Part shown: in pieces, positions 22,398 through 30,036 of the stretch
Numbering within the stretch: the stretch's first letter is position 1
How the letters are laid out: each line of letters opens with the position of its first letter
IMG/VR virus record: IMGVR_UViG_3300037245_001110
Location: 1-37,503 of that record
DNA length: 37,503 nt
DNA from: a virus
Reading direction: 5' to 3' (one strand)
Made by a program: the position numbers and the translations under genes
Notes under the pieces: model-generated
Told to the model about the DNA's origin: nothing
The model's database searches: none
The model's input: the letters and a program-made list of their open reading frames with translations, nothing else

Positions 22398-23248
22398 AGG
22401 TATAAGTCTTTAACATTAACAAGCAACCACTCTTGCATTTCGGCGAAGTCCTTAGGAACAACGCTAACAATACCAGCAAGCTCAGCATATATATCCATAT
22501 CGAAATTAGTTTCAATAAGTCGAGAGATAAACATTTCTGCAAGCACTAGTCGAAATTGCATAGCGACAGAATGATTCTGAGAAAGCTCTACTTTAATAGT
22601 CTTCAGCATAGAGCCTTCGGGAAATCTTGGATCGAAGGATACTAATATCCCTAAGTCTGATTTGATTGCTAACATTTCAGAGTGAAGCTGCCAAAAATAC
22701 TGGTGAGACTCATCAACACCGTGCTGGCATTGGGTCATATGTATTCTCACGTTTTCAGGACACTTATTTTCAAATGCTACAGCCGTTTGTTTCCCGTCTA
22801 CAAGAATTAGCTTTGCATCCAAAGACGCTCCTGCGTTGCTTAAGAATCTTTCAAAACCAAGCTCAATAAGTTCAAATGAGGAGAACTTTGTCGCAAAATC
22901 GCTCTTGTCCCAGTTCTGAACGAAATAATTCTTAGCATCTTGCTCAAGATCTATCCCTCGACTCATTGCATACGTCTGAGGAATCTCTATCCGCTCACCA
23001 GTAACTCGCTCGAGAGCTACTTCTATCATGTATGTTAGAGCAGTATCCCCGAAGTCGATAAGCTTTTCTCGAGACGTCCATTCTCGTTTCGCCCTGGATT
23101 TGCACGACATTAATTTCTTCATATTACTTCCTGAGAACTTTCCCAACTTATCCTTGAACCACTCATCGGTTAGCTGCAAGTCTTTTTCTTTTTCTACTGG
23201 CACTTCGTAGAGTGCATTTTCCATTACTGGAAGGTTTTCATTGTCCAT
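22394..23248 (-). CDS. YqaJ/lambda-type exonuclease, 284 aa
   Basis: Processes double-strand ends for strand annealing. Features: KFSGSNMKKLMSCKSRAKRE near residues 35-55, as at the start of YqaJ domains; SRGIDLEQDAKNYFV at about 88-104, equivalent to the 'G.xxE..A' helix; SLDAKLILVDG with the active-site Asp; AFENKCP with E-x-K; and YFWQLHSEMLA, the conserved C-terminal helix with Gln. The 284-residue length is normal. It is paired with a Rad52-type annealase 740 bases upstream, a classical two-component phage recombinase. Confidence 0.83.
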   Translation of the reverse strand: MDNENLPVMENALYEVPVEKEKDLQLTDEWFKDKLGKFSGSNMKKLMSCKSRAKREWTSREKLIDFGDTALTYMIEVALERVTGERIEIPQTYAMSRGIDLEQDAKNYFVQNWDKSDFATKFSSFELIELGFERFLSNAGASLDAKLILVDGKQTAVAFENKCPENVRIHMTQCQHGVDESHQYFWQLHSEMLAIKSDLGILVSFDPRFPEGSMLKTIKVELSQNHSVAMQFRLVLAEMFISRLIETNFDMDIYAELAGIVSVVPKDFAEMQEWLLVNVKDLYL

Positions 23249-23276
23249 CTCTGTATTTTTTTTGGTTATAAAAATA

Positions 23277-23299
23277 GCTCGCCCCTTGGAGGGATGAGC
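23277..23299 (-). terminator. Possible terminator after ssb
   Basis: On the minus strand GCTCATCCCT pairs with AGGGGCGAGC (one mismatch, one G-T) around a CCA loop, followed by TATTTTTAT. It lies between the SSB and exonuclease genes in a 166-base gap. A short 30-codon reading frame in this gap has no support. Confidence 0.55.
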
Positions 23300-23414
23300 T
23301 GATAATGCAATGCTAAAAATGAACCTACTCTAAGGCGGTGAGAACACATTGCATTCATCGGTGACAGTTTCCGCCCTAACTCCGATGTGTGTTTAGCTCT
23401 CACTCTTTCATGTT

Positions 23415-23825
23415 TTAAAATGGCAGGTCGTCACCCTGAGTGTCAGGAACTGTGATCGGTGTTTTTTTTGCTGCAGGCTCAGGGCTTGAATTTTGCTCAG
23501 CATCTTTTTTACTATCAAGCATTTGCATATGATTGACAACGATGTCAGTTGAGTACTTAGTAACACCATCCTGCTCATACTGCCTATACTCGACCTTGCC
23601 CTCGACATAGATCTTTGAGCCTTTCTTTACAAACTTCTCGATAACGTCCGCAAGTTTACCCCAAACGACAACTCTATGCCATTGCGTTTTTGTTTGCCTC
23701 TCTCCGTTTTTATCTGTATAAGTTTCCGATGTAGCAAGAGAGAAGTTAGCTACTTTCGTTTCGATAACGGTATTGATATCAGGATCTGCTCCTAGATTTC
23801 CGATTAGATGTACTTTGTTTAGCAT
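23415..23825 (-). CDS. ssb: Single-stranded DNA-binding protein, 136 aa
   Basis: A classic OB-fold SSB: MLNKVHLIGNLGADPDI at the N-terminus, VANFSLATSETYTDKNG, the core WHRVVVWGKLADVIEKFVKK with conserved Trp, and GSKIYVEGKVEYRQYEQDG. It ends in a flexible Ser/Pro/Lys linker and the acidic tip GDDLPF, the docking site for partner proteins. The length is typical for phage and bacterial SSBs. It lies between the annealase and the exonuclease in the recombination operon. Confidence 0.95.
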   Translation of the reverse strand: MLNKVHLIGNLGADPDINTVIETKVANFSLATSETYTDKNGERQTKTQWHRVVVWGKLADVIEKFVKKGSKIYVEGKVEYRQYEQDGVTKYSTDIVVNHMQMLDSKKDAEQNSSPEPAAKKTPITVPDTQGDDLPF

Positions 23826-23844
23826 GTCTTTTCTTTAAAGTTAG

Positions 23845-23961
23845 TTACTTTATTGGTGCAGAGTGGTCAGCCCCATTCTTTTTCGCTGCAACATCCTTCT
23901 TGTCGATACCACTAAATCCAGTGATCTTGTCTTTTGCTTCTACTTTTAATTTTAATTCCAT
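23845..23961 (-). CDS. Small protein with 'KDKITGF' motif, 38 aa
   Basis: A 38-codon reading frame in a 160-base gap between the annealase and SSB genes. It begins MELKLKVEAKDKITGFSGI; the AKDKITGF text is identical to that of the protein at 21199-21456 (AKDKITGFKGI), but the rest of that domain is missing and is replaced by a Lys/Ala-rich tail. It may be a shortened member of the family or a remnant; translation is likely because the leader is A/T-rich and operon packing is tight. Confidence 0.6.
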   Translation of the reverse strand: MELKLKVEAKDKITGFSGIDKKDVAAKKNGADHSAPIK

Positions 23962-23985
23962 TCTGTTTGTGTGTTAGATTAATAT

Positions 23986-24606
23986 TTATTTAAACTCCTC
24001 CCATAATTTCTTAATGTCATCCCGTTTCCAGATGTGGGGCATCTCTTGCATCCACTGGTACAAGAAACCCCGACCAACAGAGATGCCATTCACGAAATTG
24101 CTTAACTGATTCGCATATAATGTGTGACCCTTGTCGTCCACTGGCACATACTTCTTGCCAACCATTTTCGCGGACACGAATCGGACAGGAAGATTGTTTA
24201 AGTATGTACCAACACCAAATTGCGCAGCGCATCTCTTCAATGCATCCGTTGTAGATGCTTTCTCCTTTTCGACCTTATCCTTAGTACTACCACCCTCACC
24301 AGTAGTTTTTTCCGTGCCTGTATCCGTTCGGCAAACCTTCTGTCCATCAATGTCTATAATCAATGTTCCCGTCTTCTGTCCGTCGTCTTCTCGTCTAGCG
24401 TCGAAATTCCAGTTAAATCCTAGGACATTATTCAATCGCCCTATAACTTGATCTCGATCCAAATAAGGTATTAGAACAAATTTATCCTTCTTGGCCGTCA
24501 ACATCTTCGGCAACCACTTGTGAGCAGGCAGCACAACTCCATTTACAGTCTGCGTAAATGGGGCCTGGAGAGCGGTCTGAATGATCTTAATCTTTTCTTT
24601 TTCCAT
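23986..24606 (-). CDS. Rad52/22-family single-strand annealing protein, 206 aa
   Basis: Anneals complementary single strands during phage recombination and replication. Diagnostic text is DIDGQKVCRTDTGTE (about 86-100) and KASTTDALKRCAAQFGVGTYL (about 114-135), the conserved Rad52/22 beta-hairpin and 'DALKRAAxxFGxGxYL' helix. The N-terminal part contains YLDRDQVIGRLNNVLGFNWN, matching the family's opening strand-helix. At 206 residues it is close to the typical phage annealase length (about 180-250). It is encoded with SSB and a YqaJ exonuclease in one operon. Confidence 0.88.
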   Translation of the reverse strand: MEKEKIKIIQTALQAPFTQTVNGVVLPAHKWLPKMLTAKKDKFVLIPYLDRDQVIGRLNNVLGFNWNFDARREDDGQKTGTLIIDIDGQKVCRTDTGTEKTTGEGGSTKDKVEKEKASTTDALKRCAAQFGVGTYLNNLPVRFVSAKMVGKKYVPVDDKGHTLYANQLSNFVNGISVGRGFLYQWMQEMPHIWKRDDIKKLWEEFK

Positions 24607-24617
24607 CTTTTTGTATA

Positions 24618-24905
24618 TTAATTTAAATAGTTAAGCATCAAAATGTCTAGTAATTCAAAGTCCTTCATAGGCTCACCAGTCGATTGCTCTATACTGATAG
24701 ATAATGAGTTGAATATCAAATTATCTAGATATATATCAGTATACTTATAATCACCACCTTCAATCGCTTCAGTGTCAGTAATAATGAGATTGCCGTCTTG
24801 CCATAGCTCCAGTAGGACTATGATTACACTGTATTTCTTAACTCCGAGCGCAGTCTTGCACTTGTCAAAGAGTGATCTGTTTATTTTTTTTTGTGTTTTT
24901 CTCAT
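24618..24905 (-). CDS. Hypothetical protein, first gene of recombination operon, 95 aa
   Basis: A 95-residue protein, beginning with a basic helix (MRKTQKKINRSLFDKCKTAL) and then acidic alpha/beta sequence ending FELLDILMLNYLN. The ATG is 4 bases after a phage-type -7 element, an unusually short leader, so a downstream start or a leaderless message should be considered. As the first gene of the recombination operon it could be regulatory, but no domain is recognised. Confidence 0.65.
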   Translation of the reverse strand: MRKTQKKINRSLFDKCKTALGVKKYSVIIVLLELWQDGNLIITDTEAIEGGDYKYTDIYLDNLIFNSLSISIEQSTGEPMKDFELLDILMLNYLN

Positions 24906-24908
24906 GAT

Positions 24909-24939
24909 GCAATGTACAAAACTTTACTTAATTATGCAA
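24909..24939 (-). promoter_or_regulatory. Promoter for recombination operon (extended phage motif)
   Basis: On the minus strand TTG (24939-24937), part of TTTGCATAATTAAG, then after exactly 20 bases TACATTGC (24916-24909). It lies immediately after the two-hairpin terminator element and immediately before the ATG at 24905, so the mRNA would be essentially leaderless if the box position is right. Confidence 0.7.
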
Positions 24940-24962
24940 ATGATTCGTAATATTAATTCCGT

Positions 24963-25024
24963 TACCCAGAAATCCCCGCTACTTTCGTAGCGAGGTAACC
25001 TCAAGGATACCAAAAATTGGGGTT
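24963..25024 (-). terminator. Two-hairpin element closing cassette 1
   Basis: On the minus strand AACCCCAA and TTGAGGTT form a first stem; CCTCGCTAC-GAAA-GTAGCGGGG forms a second stem with a GNRA-type loop, followed by ATTTCTGGGTA. Blocks TACCCAGAAA, CCCCGCTAC, GGTAACCTCAAG and TTGGGGTT (plus strand) are shared with the element at 32425-32487. It follows the stop codon of the cassette 1 gene by 15 bases and most likely terminates it. Confidence 0.7.
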
Positions 25025-25039
25025 AATTTCTTTTGATAA

Positions 25040-25339
25040 TTACTCAGCATTTTTAAAGTAAACACTATGGCATTCATCGTTAATAATCACATGGTGATAT
25101 TCTTCTAGTTCATTGTGAAATCTATGACAGTCAGTGGCGTGTAGTTCTAGCATTGGAATTTTACCCTCTTCAATTGCCAAAATAAAGCCATCTGAATAAA
25201 TTGCATTATCTGTGTCGAATTCTGATGAATAAACAGCACCGTGACCATGCTCATCGGTTAAAACATCTAAAATAACACCGTCTAAATCAATGTTACCATT
25301 CATAAATTGAGTGCTTTTGTTTCTTGTATTTAAATACAT
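25040..25339 (-). CDS. Cassette 1 accessory protein, 99 aa
   Basis: A 99-residue, acidic, His-rich protein (nine His; ELHATDCHRFHNELEEYHHV), mostly beta in the first half. It is the only gene in a unit bounded by the 129-base repeat upstream and the two-hairpin terminator downstream, with its own promoter. The ATG lies 3 bases after the repeat ends, so the leader is identical to that of cassette 2. Small proteins in such independently expressed slots are often anti-defence or host-takeover factors; I see no motif that identifies this one. Confidence 0.72.
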   Translation of the reverse strand: MYLNTRNKSTQFMNGNIDLDGVILDVLTDEHGHGAVYSSEFDTDNAIYSDGFILAIEEGKIPMLELHATDCHRFHNELEEYHHVIINDECHSVYFKNAE

Positions 25340-25373
25340 ATCTGATAGTTTTAATTACTGAATTGCTATAAGA

Positions 25374-25405
25374 CAAATATACAACCCTCTGCTTAATTAT
25401 GCAAA
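25374..25405 (-). promoter_or_regulatory. Cassette 1 promoter
   Basis: TTTGCATAATTAAG from 25405, spacer of exactly 20 after TTG, and TATATTTG at 25381-25374, a perfect Bacteroidota -7 box. Transcription should start near 25367, giving a leader of about 28 bases. Confidence 0.85.
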
Positions 25406-25415
25406 TAAAACACAT

Positions 25416-25451
25416 AAAAAAAGCAAAATAATTTCACTTTATTTTGCTTTT
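25416..25451 (-). terminator. Terminator of the primase gene (in repeat copy 1)
   Basis: AAAAGCAAAATAA pairs perfectly with TTATTTTGCTTTT over a 7-base loop, and the minus strand continues with three more T (seven in all), the normal form of an intrinsic terminator. It starts 30 bases after the stop codon of the primase-helicase gene. Confidence 0.85.
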
Positions 25452-25480
25452 CTTTGAGTGTTAGTTAGTTACGCAAATAT

Positions 25481-27877
25481 TTAACGATAATCCTCAAAAA
25501 GCGTTGAATTAACTTTCTCTTCAGACTTCTTGACCGAGCTACTATCTACACTCAACCACTTAACACCCTGTGTATTACCCTCATTGTATTCAGAACCAAT
25601 AAACTTCGCATAAGCTTGACACCATCCGTTGAATCTTCGCTGTGAAATCTTAAATTTTCCCGTCGCATAATCTGGATACTCTTCAGTGAAAGACGTCATT
25701 AACTTACTTCTTGTATGTCTTGTGTTTGATGCTATAGCAACATCTTTCGCAATAACCCACTCATAAAATTCTGAGCAGGTTTCTTTAATAAATTTGCGTG
25801 CTGCTAAATTCTTGAAGCTCGAAGCTATTAGACCGTCTTTTAAGTAGAATTGCAAGCATGATATCATGAACGAATAGAACCTCATCCACTCCCTTGAATC
25901 CCATGACGTAAAGAATTCTCCATCATACTCATCGTAAGGCGAGTGCTTGTCTGAGAAGAAGTCTGAGAACTCGAGCTCATGCTTTCGCCTGTCAAATGAT
26001 CCACCAATTCCGCCGATTGTGTAGTTTGTTGTAATTACAATTTTCGGTGCTAATTCAAACGGAATAAATACTGCATCCTTATTTTTTTTCTCAATCTCTA
26101 ATCCTTCGGTGACAACTGGGAATAGATTTTCAAAATCGAAATTTCTTTTCACGTCATCAAATTGCAATATCTGAGTATCCAAAGAAACTTTTTGAAAGCA
26201 GAACGTTTTCTCCAACGAGAATCTCTTGCCGTCCTCAATCGAAACTCTTCTCAAATGACCAAGAGCTTTGCAAAATAACCCCTTGCCGCTGCCCCCGTTC
26301 GGCTTATCTGATATAGTTTCATCGTTAAGTATGACAGCCTTGTTGTTCTTCGAGCTCTTGTGCGAGTGCAGCAAGAATCCTATGGTTGATCTAATAGAAT
26401 CGTACCTGCTACTGTCGTCTCCTGACAGCTTCATGATAAAGTCTTCGTATACTGACTTCTTTTTGTCAGAATCGATATGATCGTGCTGTATGATCTGATT
26501 CTCCCAGATAAAACCCTCAAGATCAATGTAATCTATTTTTTTTATGTCATTGGATGTTACTTTTATAGCATGATTTTTGAAATATAAAAATGCATCACTC
26601 TTTGAATCTCTCTTAAATTTCACGTCCTTGCTGGAAATCATTGAGAGGAAGTCTTCTTTAAAGTACTTAGTACTTTCTGCCATAAAGTTAAATGGCTGCT
26701 TACCCATATCGGAAAGCCTGTCTCTCAGATAACTCAAGACATAGTCTCTTATCTTAGATGTGCTAACATTCTGAATAATGTTAGACTCCTTGATCTTTAT
26801 AAGAGTGTGATTGCCGATCACGCTTGGATAATACTTGCTATACCCTTCTTCTTCTAAGAATAACTTATAGTCATAGTGAGATAACTTCAACCCACCTCTT
26901 GATCCGTATTCCCAGAAAGTTTCTGTCGTTATGCTTTTTCTGACTTTTTGAATTTCTTTGTCGTCTGCACCTGTCTCATCTCTTATTTCTTCACGTGTTT
27001 TCCCATTTTTGATCCCCGTTGATATAGCATCTTTCTTTCGTGAATCTTCAAAACTCTTAGTTCCATGATCGCTTGCTTTCTTGTATGCAGATCGAACCGT
27101 ATTCTCGATTTCCGAGACTGGGAAACTGTCATTTGCAAAGCTTCTTAAAGAGCTTTCGCAAGTGGTCTGAGCTACACCGTAGGTGTTGAATGCCGCTGCG
27201 AGCTTAAAGAGATTGTCGTTTCGCTCTCCCTTAATCATTGTGTAATTCTTTGCAAACCAAGTATTTAATCTTTCGATTATTTCATACTCTGAAGTTAGCG
27301 GAATGGCTGCATTCATTGTCCCGATTTCCTCAATTTCCTCAACTGGCAACTCCTCCCACAACACCGAATCTTTGTTAATGTATATGTCCTCATCACAAGA
27401 CTCATAACACACTCGCGACACGTCACTCGTTGACTTGTCGAAGTGTTTTGAGGCATAGTATTTTTGCAGCGTTTCGAAGTATTTTTTGTGAAAATCTACC
27501 ATTGGAGGGATCTTCACAAGGACTTTCAGTCCATTTCCTGAGGGTGACAGGAACACGGAGAATGAATATGCGTCCTTCGTCAAGGTTGATCTATACTCAC
27601 TTAACTTATCCTCATCTTCAAACCCATCAAAATCGATACAGATTAATCCAGAATGCTCGATCAATCCCTTGATAGCTCTCTTCTTGAATGTACCTGAAAA
27701 GCAAATTGAAGGGAGTGACATCTTGCTTTTGTCTCTTATTTTTTTATCTTTTTCATTTCGTATTATCTCGATTAACTCCCTGGAGTGACACCGCTTAATC
27801 CTATCAAGAACAAAGTCGATGTCTCTATGAAATGCCTGCTCGGTCGTGGAAATGTCTTTAAAAATGGTTACTTGCAT
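25481..27877 (-). CDS. Primase-helicase (BT4734/VirE-like N-terminus, SF3-type ATPase), 798 aa
   Basis: Probably starts phage DNA replication. Residues about 45-170 resemble the BT4734/VirE N-terminal domain of Bacteroidota mobile elements (GLICIDFDGFED with metal-binding Asp residues, SPSGNGLKVLVKI, SDVSRVCYESCDEDIYIN). Residues about 205-280 look like a PriCT-type helical segment (RNDNLFKLAAAFNTYGV). The C-terminal part (about 480-700) is an SF3/DUF5906-like helicase: Walker A PNGGSGKGLF near 526, Walker B LQFDDVKR, and KIVITTNYTIGGIGG as sensor segment. The gene ends at the terminator in repeat copy 1. It begins after a 120-base gap with no clear promoter. Confidence 0.85.
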   Translation of the reverse strand: MQVTIFKDISTTEQAFHRDIDFVLDRIKRCHSRELIEIIRNEKDKKIRDKSKMSLPSICFSGTFKKRAIKGLIEHSGLICIDFDGFEDEDKLSEYRSTLTKDAYSFSVFLSPSGNGLKVLVKIPPMVDFHKKYFETLQKYYASKHFDKSTSDVSRVCYESCDEDIYINKDSVLWEELPVEEIEEIGTMNAAIPLTSEYEIIERLNTWFAKNYTMIKGERNDNLFKLAAAFNTYGVAQTTCESSLRSFANDSFPVSEIENTVRSAYKKASDHGTKSFEDSRKKDAISTGIKNGKTREEIRDETGADDKEIQKVRKSITTETFWEYGSRGGLKLSHYDYKLFLEEEGYSKYYPSVIGNHTLIKIKESNIIQNVSTSKIRDYVLSYLRDRLSDMGKQPFNFMAESTKYFKEDFLSMISSKDVKFKRDSKSDAFLYFKNHAIKVTSNDIKKIDYIDLEGFIWENQIIQHDHIDSDKKKSVYEDFIMKLSGDDSSRYDSIRSTIGFLLHSHKSSKNNKAVILNDETISDKPNGGSGKGLFCKALGHLRRVSIEDGKRFSLEKTFCFQKVSLDTQILQFDDVKRNFDFENLFPVVTEGLEIEKKNKDAVFIPFELAPKIVITTNYTIGGIGGSFDRRKHELEFSDFFSDKHSPYDEYDGEFFTSWDSREWMRFYSFMISCLQFYLKDGLIASSFKNLAARKFIKETCSEFYEWVIAKDVAIASNTRHTRSKLMTSFTEEYPDYATGKFKISQRRFNGWCQAYAKFIGSEYNEGNTQGVKWLSVDSSSVKKSEEKVNSTLFEDYR

Positions 27878-27997
27878 AGATTTCTTTTTTTTGCATTGTC
27901 TTTTTAAAAAGAAAGGGAGGGCGGAAAAAGATTAAAACCGCTTTTCACTTAAGTAATGAGCTGAAGTTATCCCTAGGAGTAAATGTAGTGAAAAAAT

Positions 27998-29725
27998 CTA
28001 ATTTATTACCTCAATTTTCATTCTACTCATAGTCACATGCACCCATCCGTGCGAATGTCCTTTATACTTAGCATACTCAGATAGCGCCTGTCGCGAATAT
28101 CTTGCTTTGAAATACCTCTCCATTGCCTGGATGTCAGAATAGGTTAAGATATTAACGAGAGCTTCGCGTTTTTTGAACTCCGCAACTTTCATCACAACCT
28201 TATTGATTAACAGTCTATTGATAATCCATCCAATTTTATACCCATTTGCTTTCGAAAATCGCTCCATCTCATCGAATGACATTTGGCTTACAGGTTTGAC
28301 GGCTCTGAATTTACCGTTGTCATCCTGTGACATTGGCGACAATTTTGCTTTCTCAAGCTCTTTCTCAACCCTGAATATATAACCGCATTCAGGACATATT
28401 TTCACAGATGCGAGGATATATTCATCACATCCGAGTTTTTTATTCTTGTCTGGAGTCCCACTCTCACCACATTCTTTGATGGGTGGCACTCCCGACCCTG
28501 CACCTGAGCTGTGATGCAAGGCCCATAATCTAGGCATTTTATACCCGCCCAATCTCTCTGCGTTTAATCCGAAGTCGAGAATATTAAAATGCGTCTTGTC
28601 AATACTTTTGCACGGCCTCGAACCGCGACCGAGCATTTGCAAGTATAGCACCTCTGAGATCGTTGCACGGAATAATACGATTGTTTCGATAGCAGGAAAA
28701 TCAAAGCCCGTTGTCAATATGCCTGCGTTTACGAGAACGGGAAACTCACCAGATTTCCAGCGTTTAATCAAGTCATTTCGTTCCCCTGAGTACATCGCCA
28801 TTGAGTTCTTGTACTCGTTATAGTAGTCAAGTTTCTCGTAGTATTTGATCCACTCAGGAGCTGCGCTTGCTCTATCTTCAGACTCGTAGCTCTCAGGTCG
28901 CTTAGGTGCTGCCATGCTGGAGCACACGAATTTTGCTTTAATCCCATTGGAGCAAAACTCTTTCGCAGTACGAACGGAATGTATGATGTTGGTGCAAAAA
29001 ACTAATGTCGTGGTGTTCGGGACATGCTCACGCCATTCATCGATAACACCACCATAAAGCTTCGGAGTGTCGTATTTCTTAAACATGTCACTTTCGGAAT
29101 AGTCGCCTTTAGAATTCTTCTTAACACCCTTCATATCGGGCGAATCTTTGAATCCACAATACATTTCTGGCATCAAGAAACCTAATTCGATAAGCTCCTT
29201 GGTTGTCAATGTATGAACGATCTCGTCGTAGTCTTCTGCGAGCTGCCTTTGTTTTCCGCCGCGCTTTGGGGTTGCGGAAAATCCGATTATAGTTTTGCCT
29301 TTGAAAATCCCAGCTTCAAAAAAAGCATTAAACTCTTGCTTGTGACATTCGTCGATTATAACAAGGTCGATAGAGTCTAGGAATTCAGACCACTTAGGCT
29401 TGCTCAGTCTATTTTTTAATGTCTGAGCCATCGCGACGAAAGTCTGCCCGCTGTCAGGTGGGTGCGTCCGTCCTGCCTGAATATATTGCGGACGACTTCC
29501 GAACTGCTCTAACGTACCACCAGTGCCACGCAGTAACTCCTCGCGATCCGTGAGTATGAGAATCTTAGAACCTTTCGCTTCTGCTCGTGATACGATGTAA
29601 GAGAAGACTACCGTCTTCCCTCCACCCGTTGGCATCTCCATGATGACACTTTTCCTCTTTGATCTCCTTAAGGCGTCAACGGTGTCGTTAACTCCTTGTT
29701 GTTGATAGGGTCTGAGTGTTATCAT
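27998..29725 (-). CDS. Superfamily 2 DEAD/DEAH-type helicase, 575 aa
   Basis: RPYQQQGV at the N-terminus (Q-like motif), Walker A EMPTGGGKT at 30-38, motif II DECH at 125-128, motif III SATP at 150-153, and motif VI LQMLGRGSRP (about 365-375). A C-terminal Cys cluster (CGESGT, GCDEY, CPECGYIF) can form a zinc finger. The layout fits the type III restriction-like/RadD/UvsW group of helicases, which remodel branched DNA in recombination-dependent replication; no nuclease or methylase domain is attached. It overlaps the upstream small gene by 4 bases. Confidence 0.88.
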   Translation of the reverse strand: MITLRPYQQQGVNDTVDALRRSKRKSVIMEMPTGGGKTVVFSYIVSRAEAKGSKILILTDREELLRGTGGTLEQFGSRPQYIQAGRTHPPDSGQTFVAMAQTLKNRLSKPKWSEFLDSIDLVIIDECHKQEFNAFFEAGIFKGKTIIGFSATPKRGGKQRQLAEDYDEIVHTLTTKELIELGFLMPEMYCGFKDSPDMKGVKKNSKGDYSESDMFKKYDTPKLYGGVIDEWREHVPNTTTLVFCTNIIHSVRTAKEFCSNGIKAKFVCSSMAAPKRPESYESEDRASAAPEWIKYYEKLDYYNEYKNSMAMYSGERNDLIKRWKSGEFPVLVNAGILTTGFDFPAIETIVLFRATISEVLYLQMLGRGSRPCKSIDKTHFNILDFGLNAERLGGYKMPRLWALHHSSGAGSGVPPIKECGESGTPDKNKKLGCDEYILASVKICPECGYIFRVEKELEKAKLSPMSQDDNGKFRAVKPVSQMSFDEMERFSKANGYKIGWIINRLLINKVVMKVAEFKKREALVNILTYSDIQAMERYFKARYSRQALSEYAKYKGHSHGWVHVTMSRMKIEVIN

Positions 29726-29988
29726 TTAGAGTTAAGCTTCTTTAATAACATCTTGCAAAGATCCTCATTGCTCGTATGGTGATTGCACCACACAAAATCG
29801 CACAATTTTTCTTTTGTAATGTATTTTTCAGACTGTTTCGGGTCAAGAACTTCGTAGCCTCTGTCCTTAACTTCTTCGAGTAGATCACTATCGTCGATAG
29901 CTTCAAGAATGTCGCTAAGGTAGTCATCAACATCTATAGTAGTATCTACATCCACGGTAGCTTCTACGCATATGTGTATCTTTGCCAT
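29722..29988 (-). CDS. Acidic small protein, 88 aa
   Basis: I choose the ATG at 29988, which follows an A-rich leader (AAAAAAAGAGAT), over one 36 bases upstream. The product starts MAKIHICVEATVDVDTTIDV, with alternating Val and Asp that form acidic strands, followed by acidic helices and a C-terminal helix with two Cys (LCDFVWCNHH). It lies between the SMC-like ATPase and the helicase and overlaps the latter by 4 bases, so it may be an accessory of either. The acidity suggests DNA mimicry as one option, untested. Confidence 0.65.
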   Translation of the reverse strand: MAKIHICVEATVDVDTTIDVDDYLSDILEAIDDSDLLEEVKDRGYEVLDPKQSEKYITKEKLCDFVWCNHHTSNEDLCKMLLKKLNSK

Positions 29989-30036
29989 ATCTCTTTTTTT
30001 TAACAGCGCACAACTCAAAGTCATGCGCCATTTGGT

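Larger units (their letters stand above)
25343..25471 (-). repeat. 129-base terminator-promoter-leader unit, copy 1
   Basis: Matches 33190-33318 at 127 of 129 positions (CC against GT in the spacer is the only difference). In minus-strand order it contains a terminator for the primase gene (13-base stem, 25419-25451), a phage promoter (25405-25374) and a 30-base leader that stops 3 bases before the start codon. Two noncoding copies 7.8 kb apart with unrelated genes behind them indicate recent duplication or selection for the same control unit. Confidence 0.95.

Noticed and set aside
23300-23407. A 30-codon minus-strand reading frame between the exonuclease and SSB genes
   Set aside because: It runs through the predicted terminator hairpin, its composition is not protein-like and no leader or coupling supports it.
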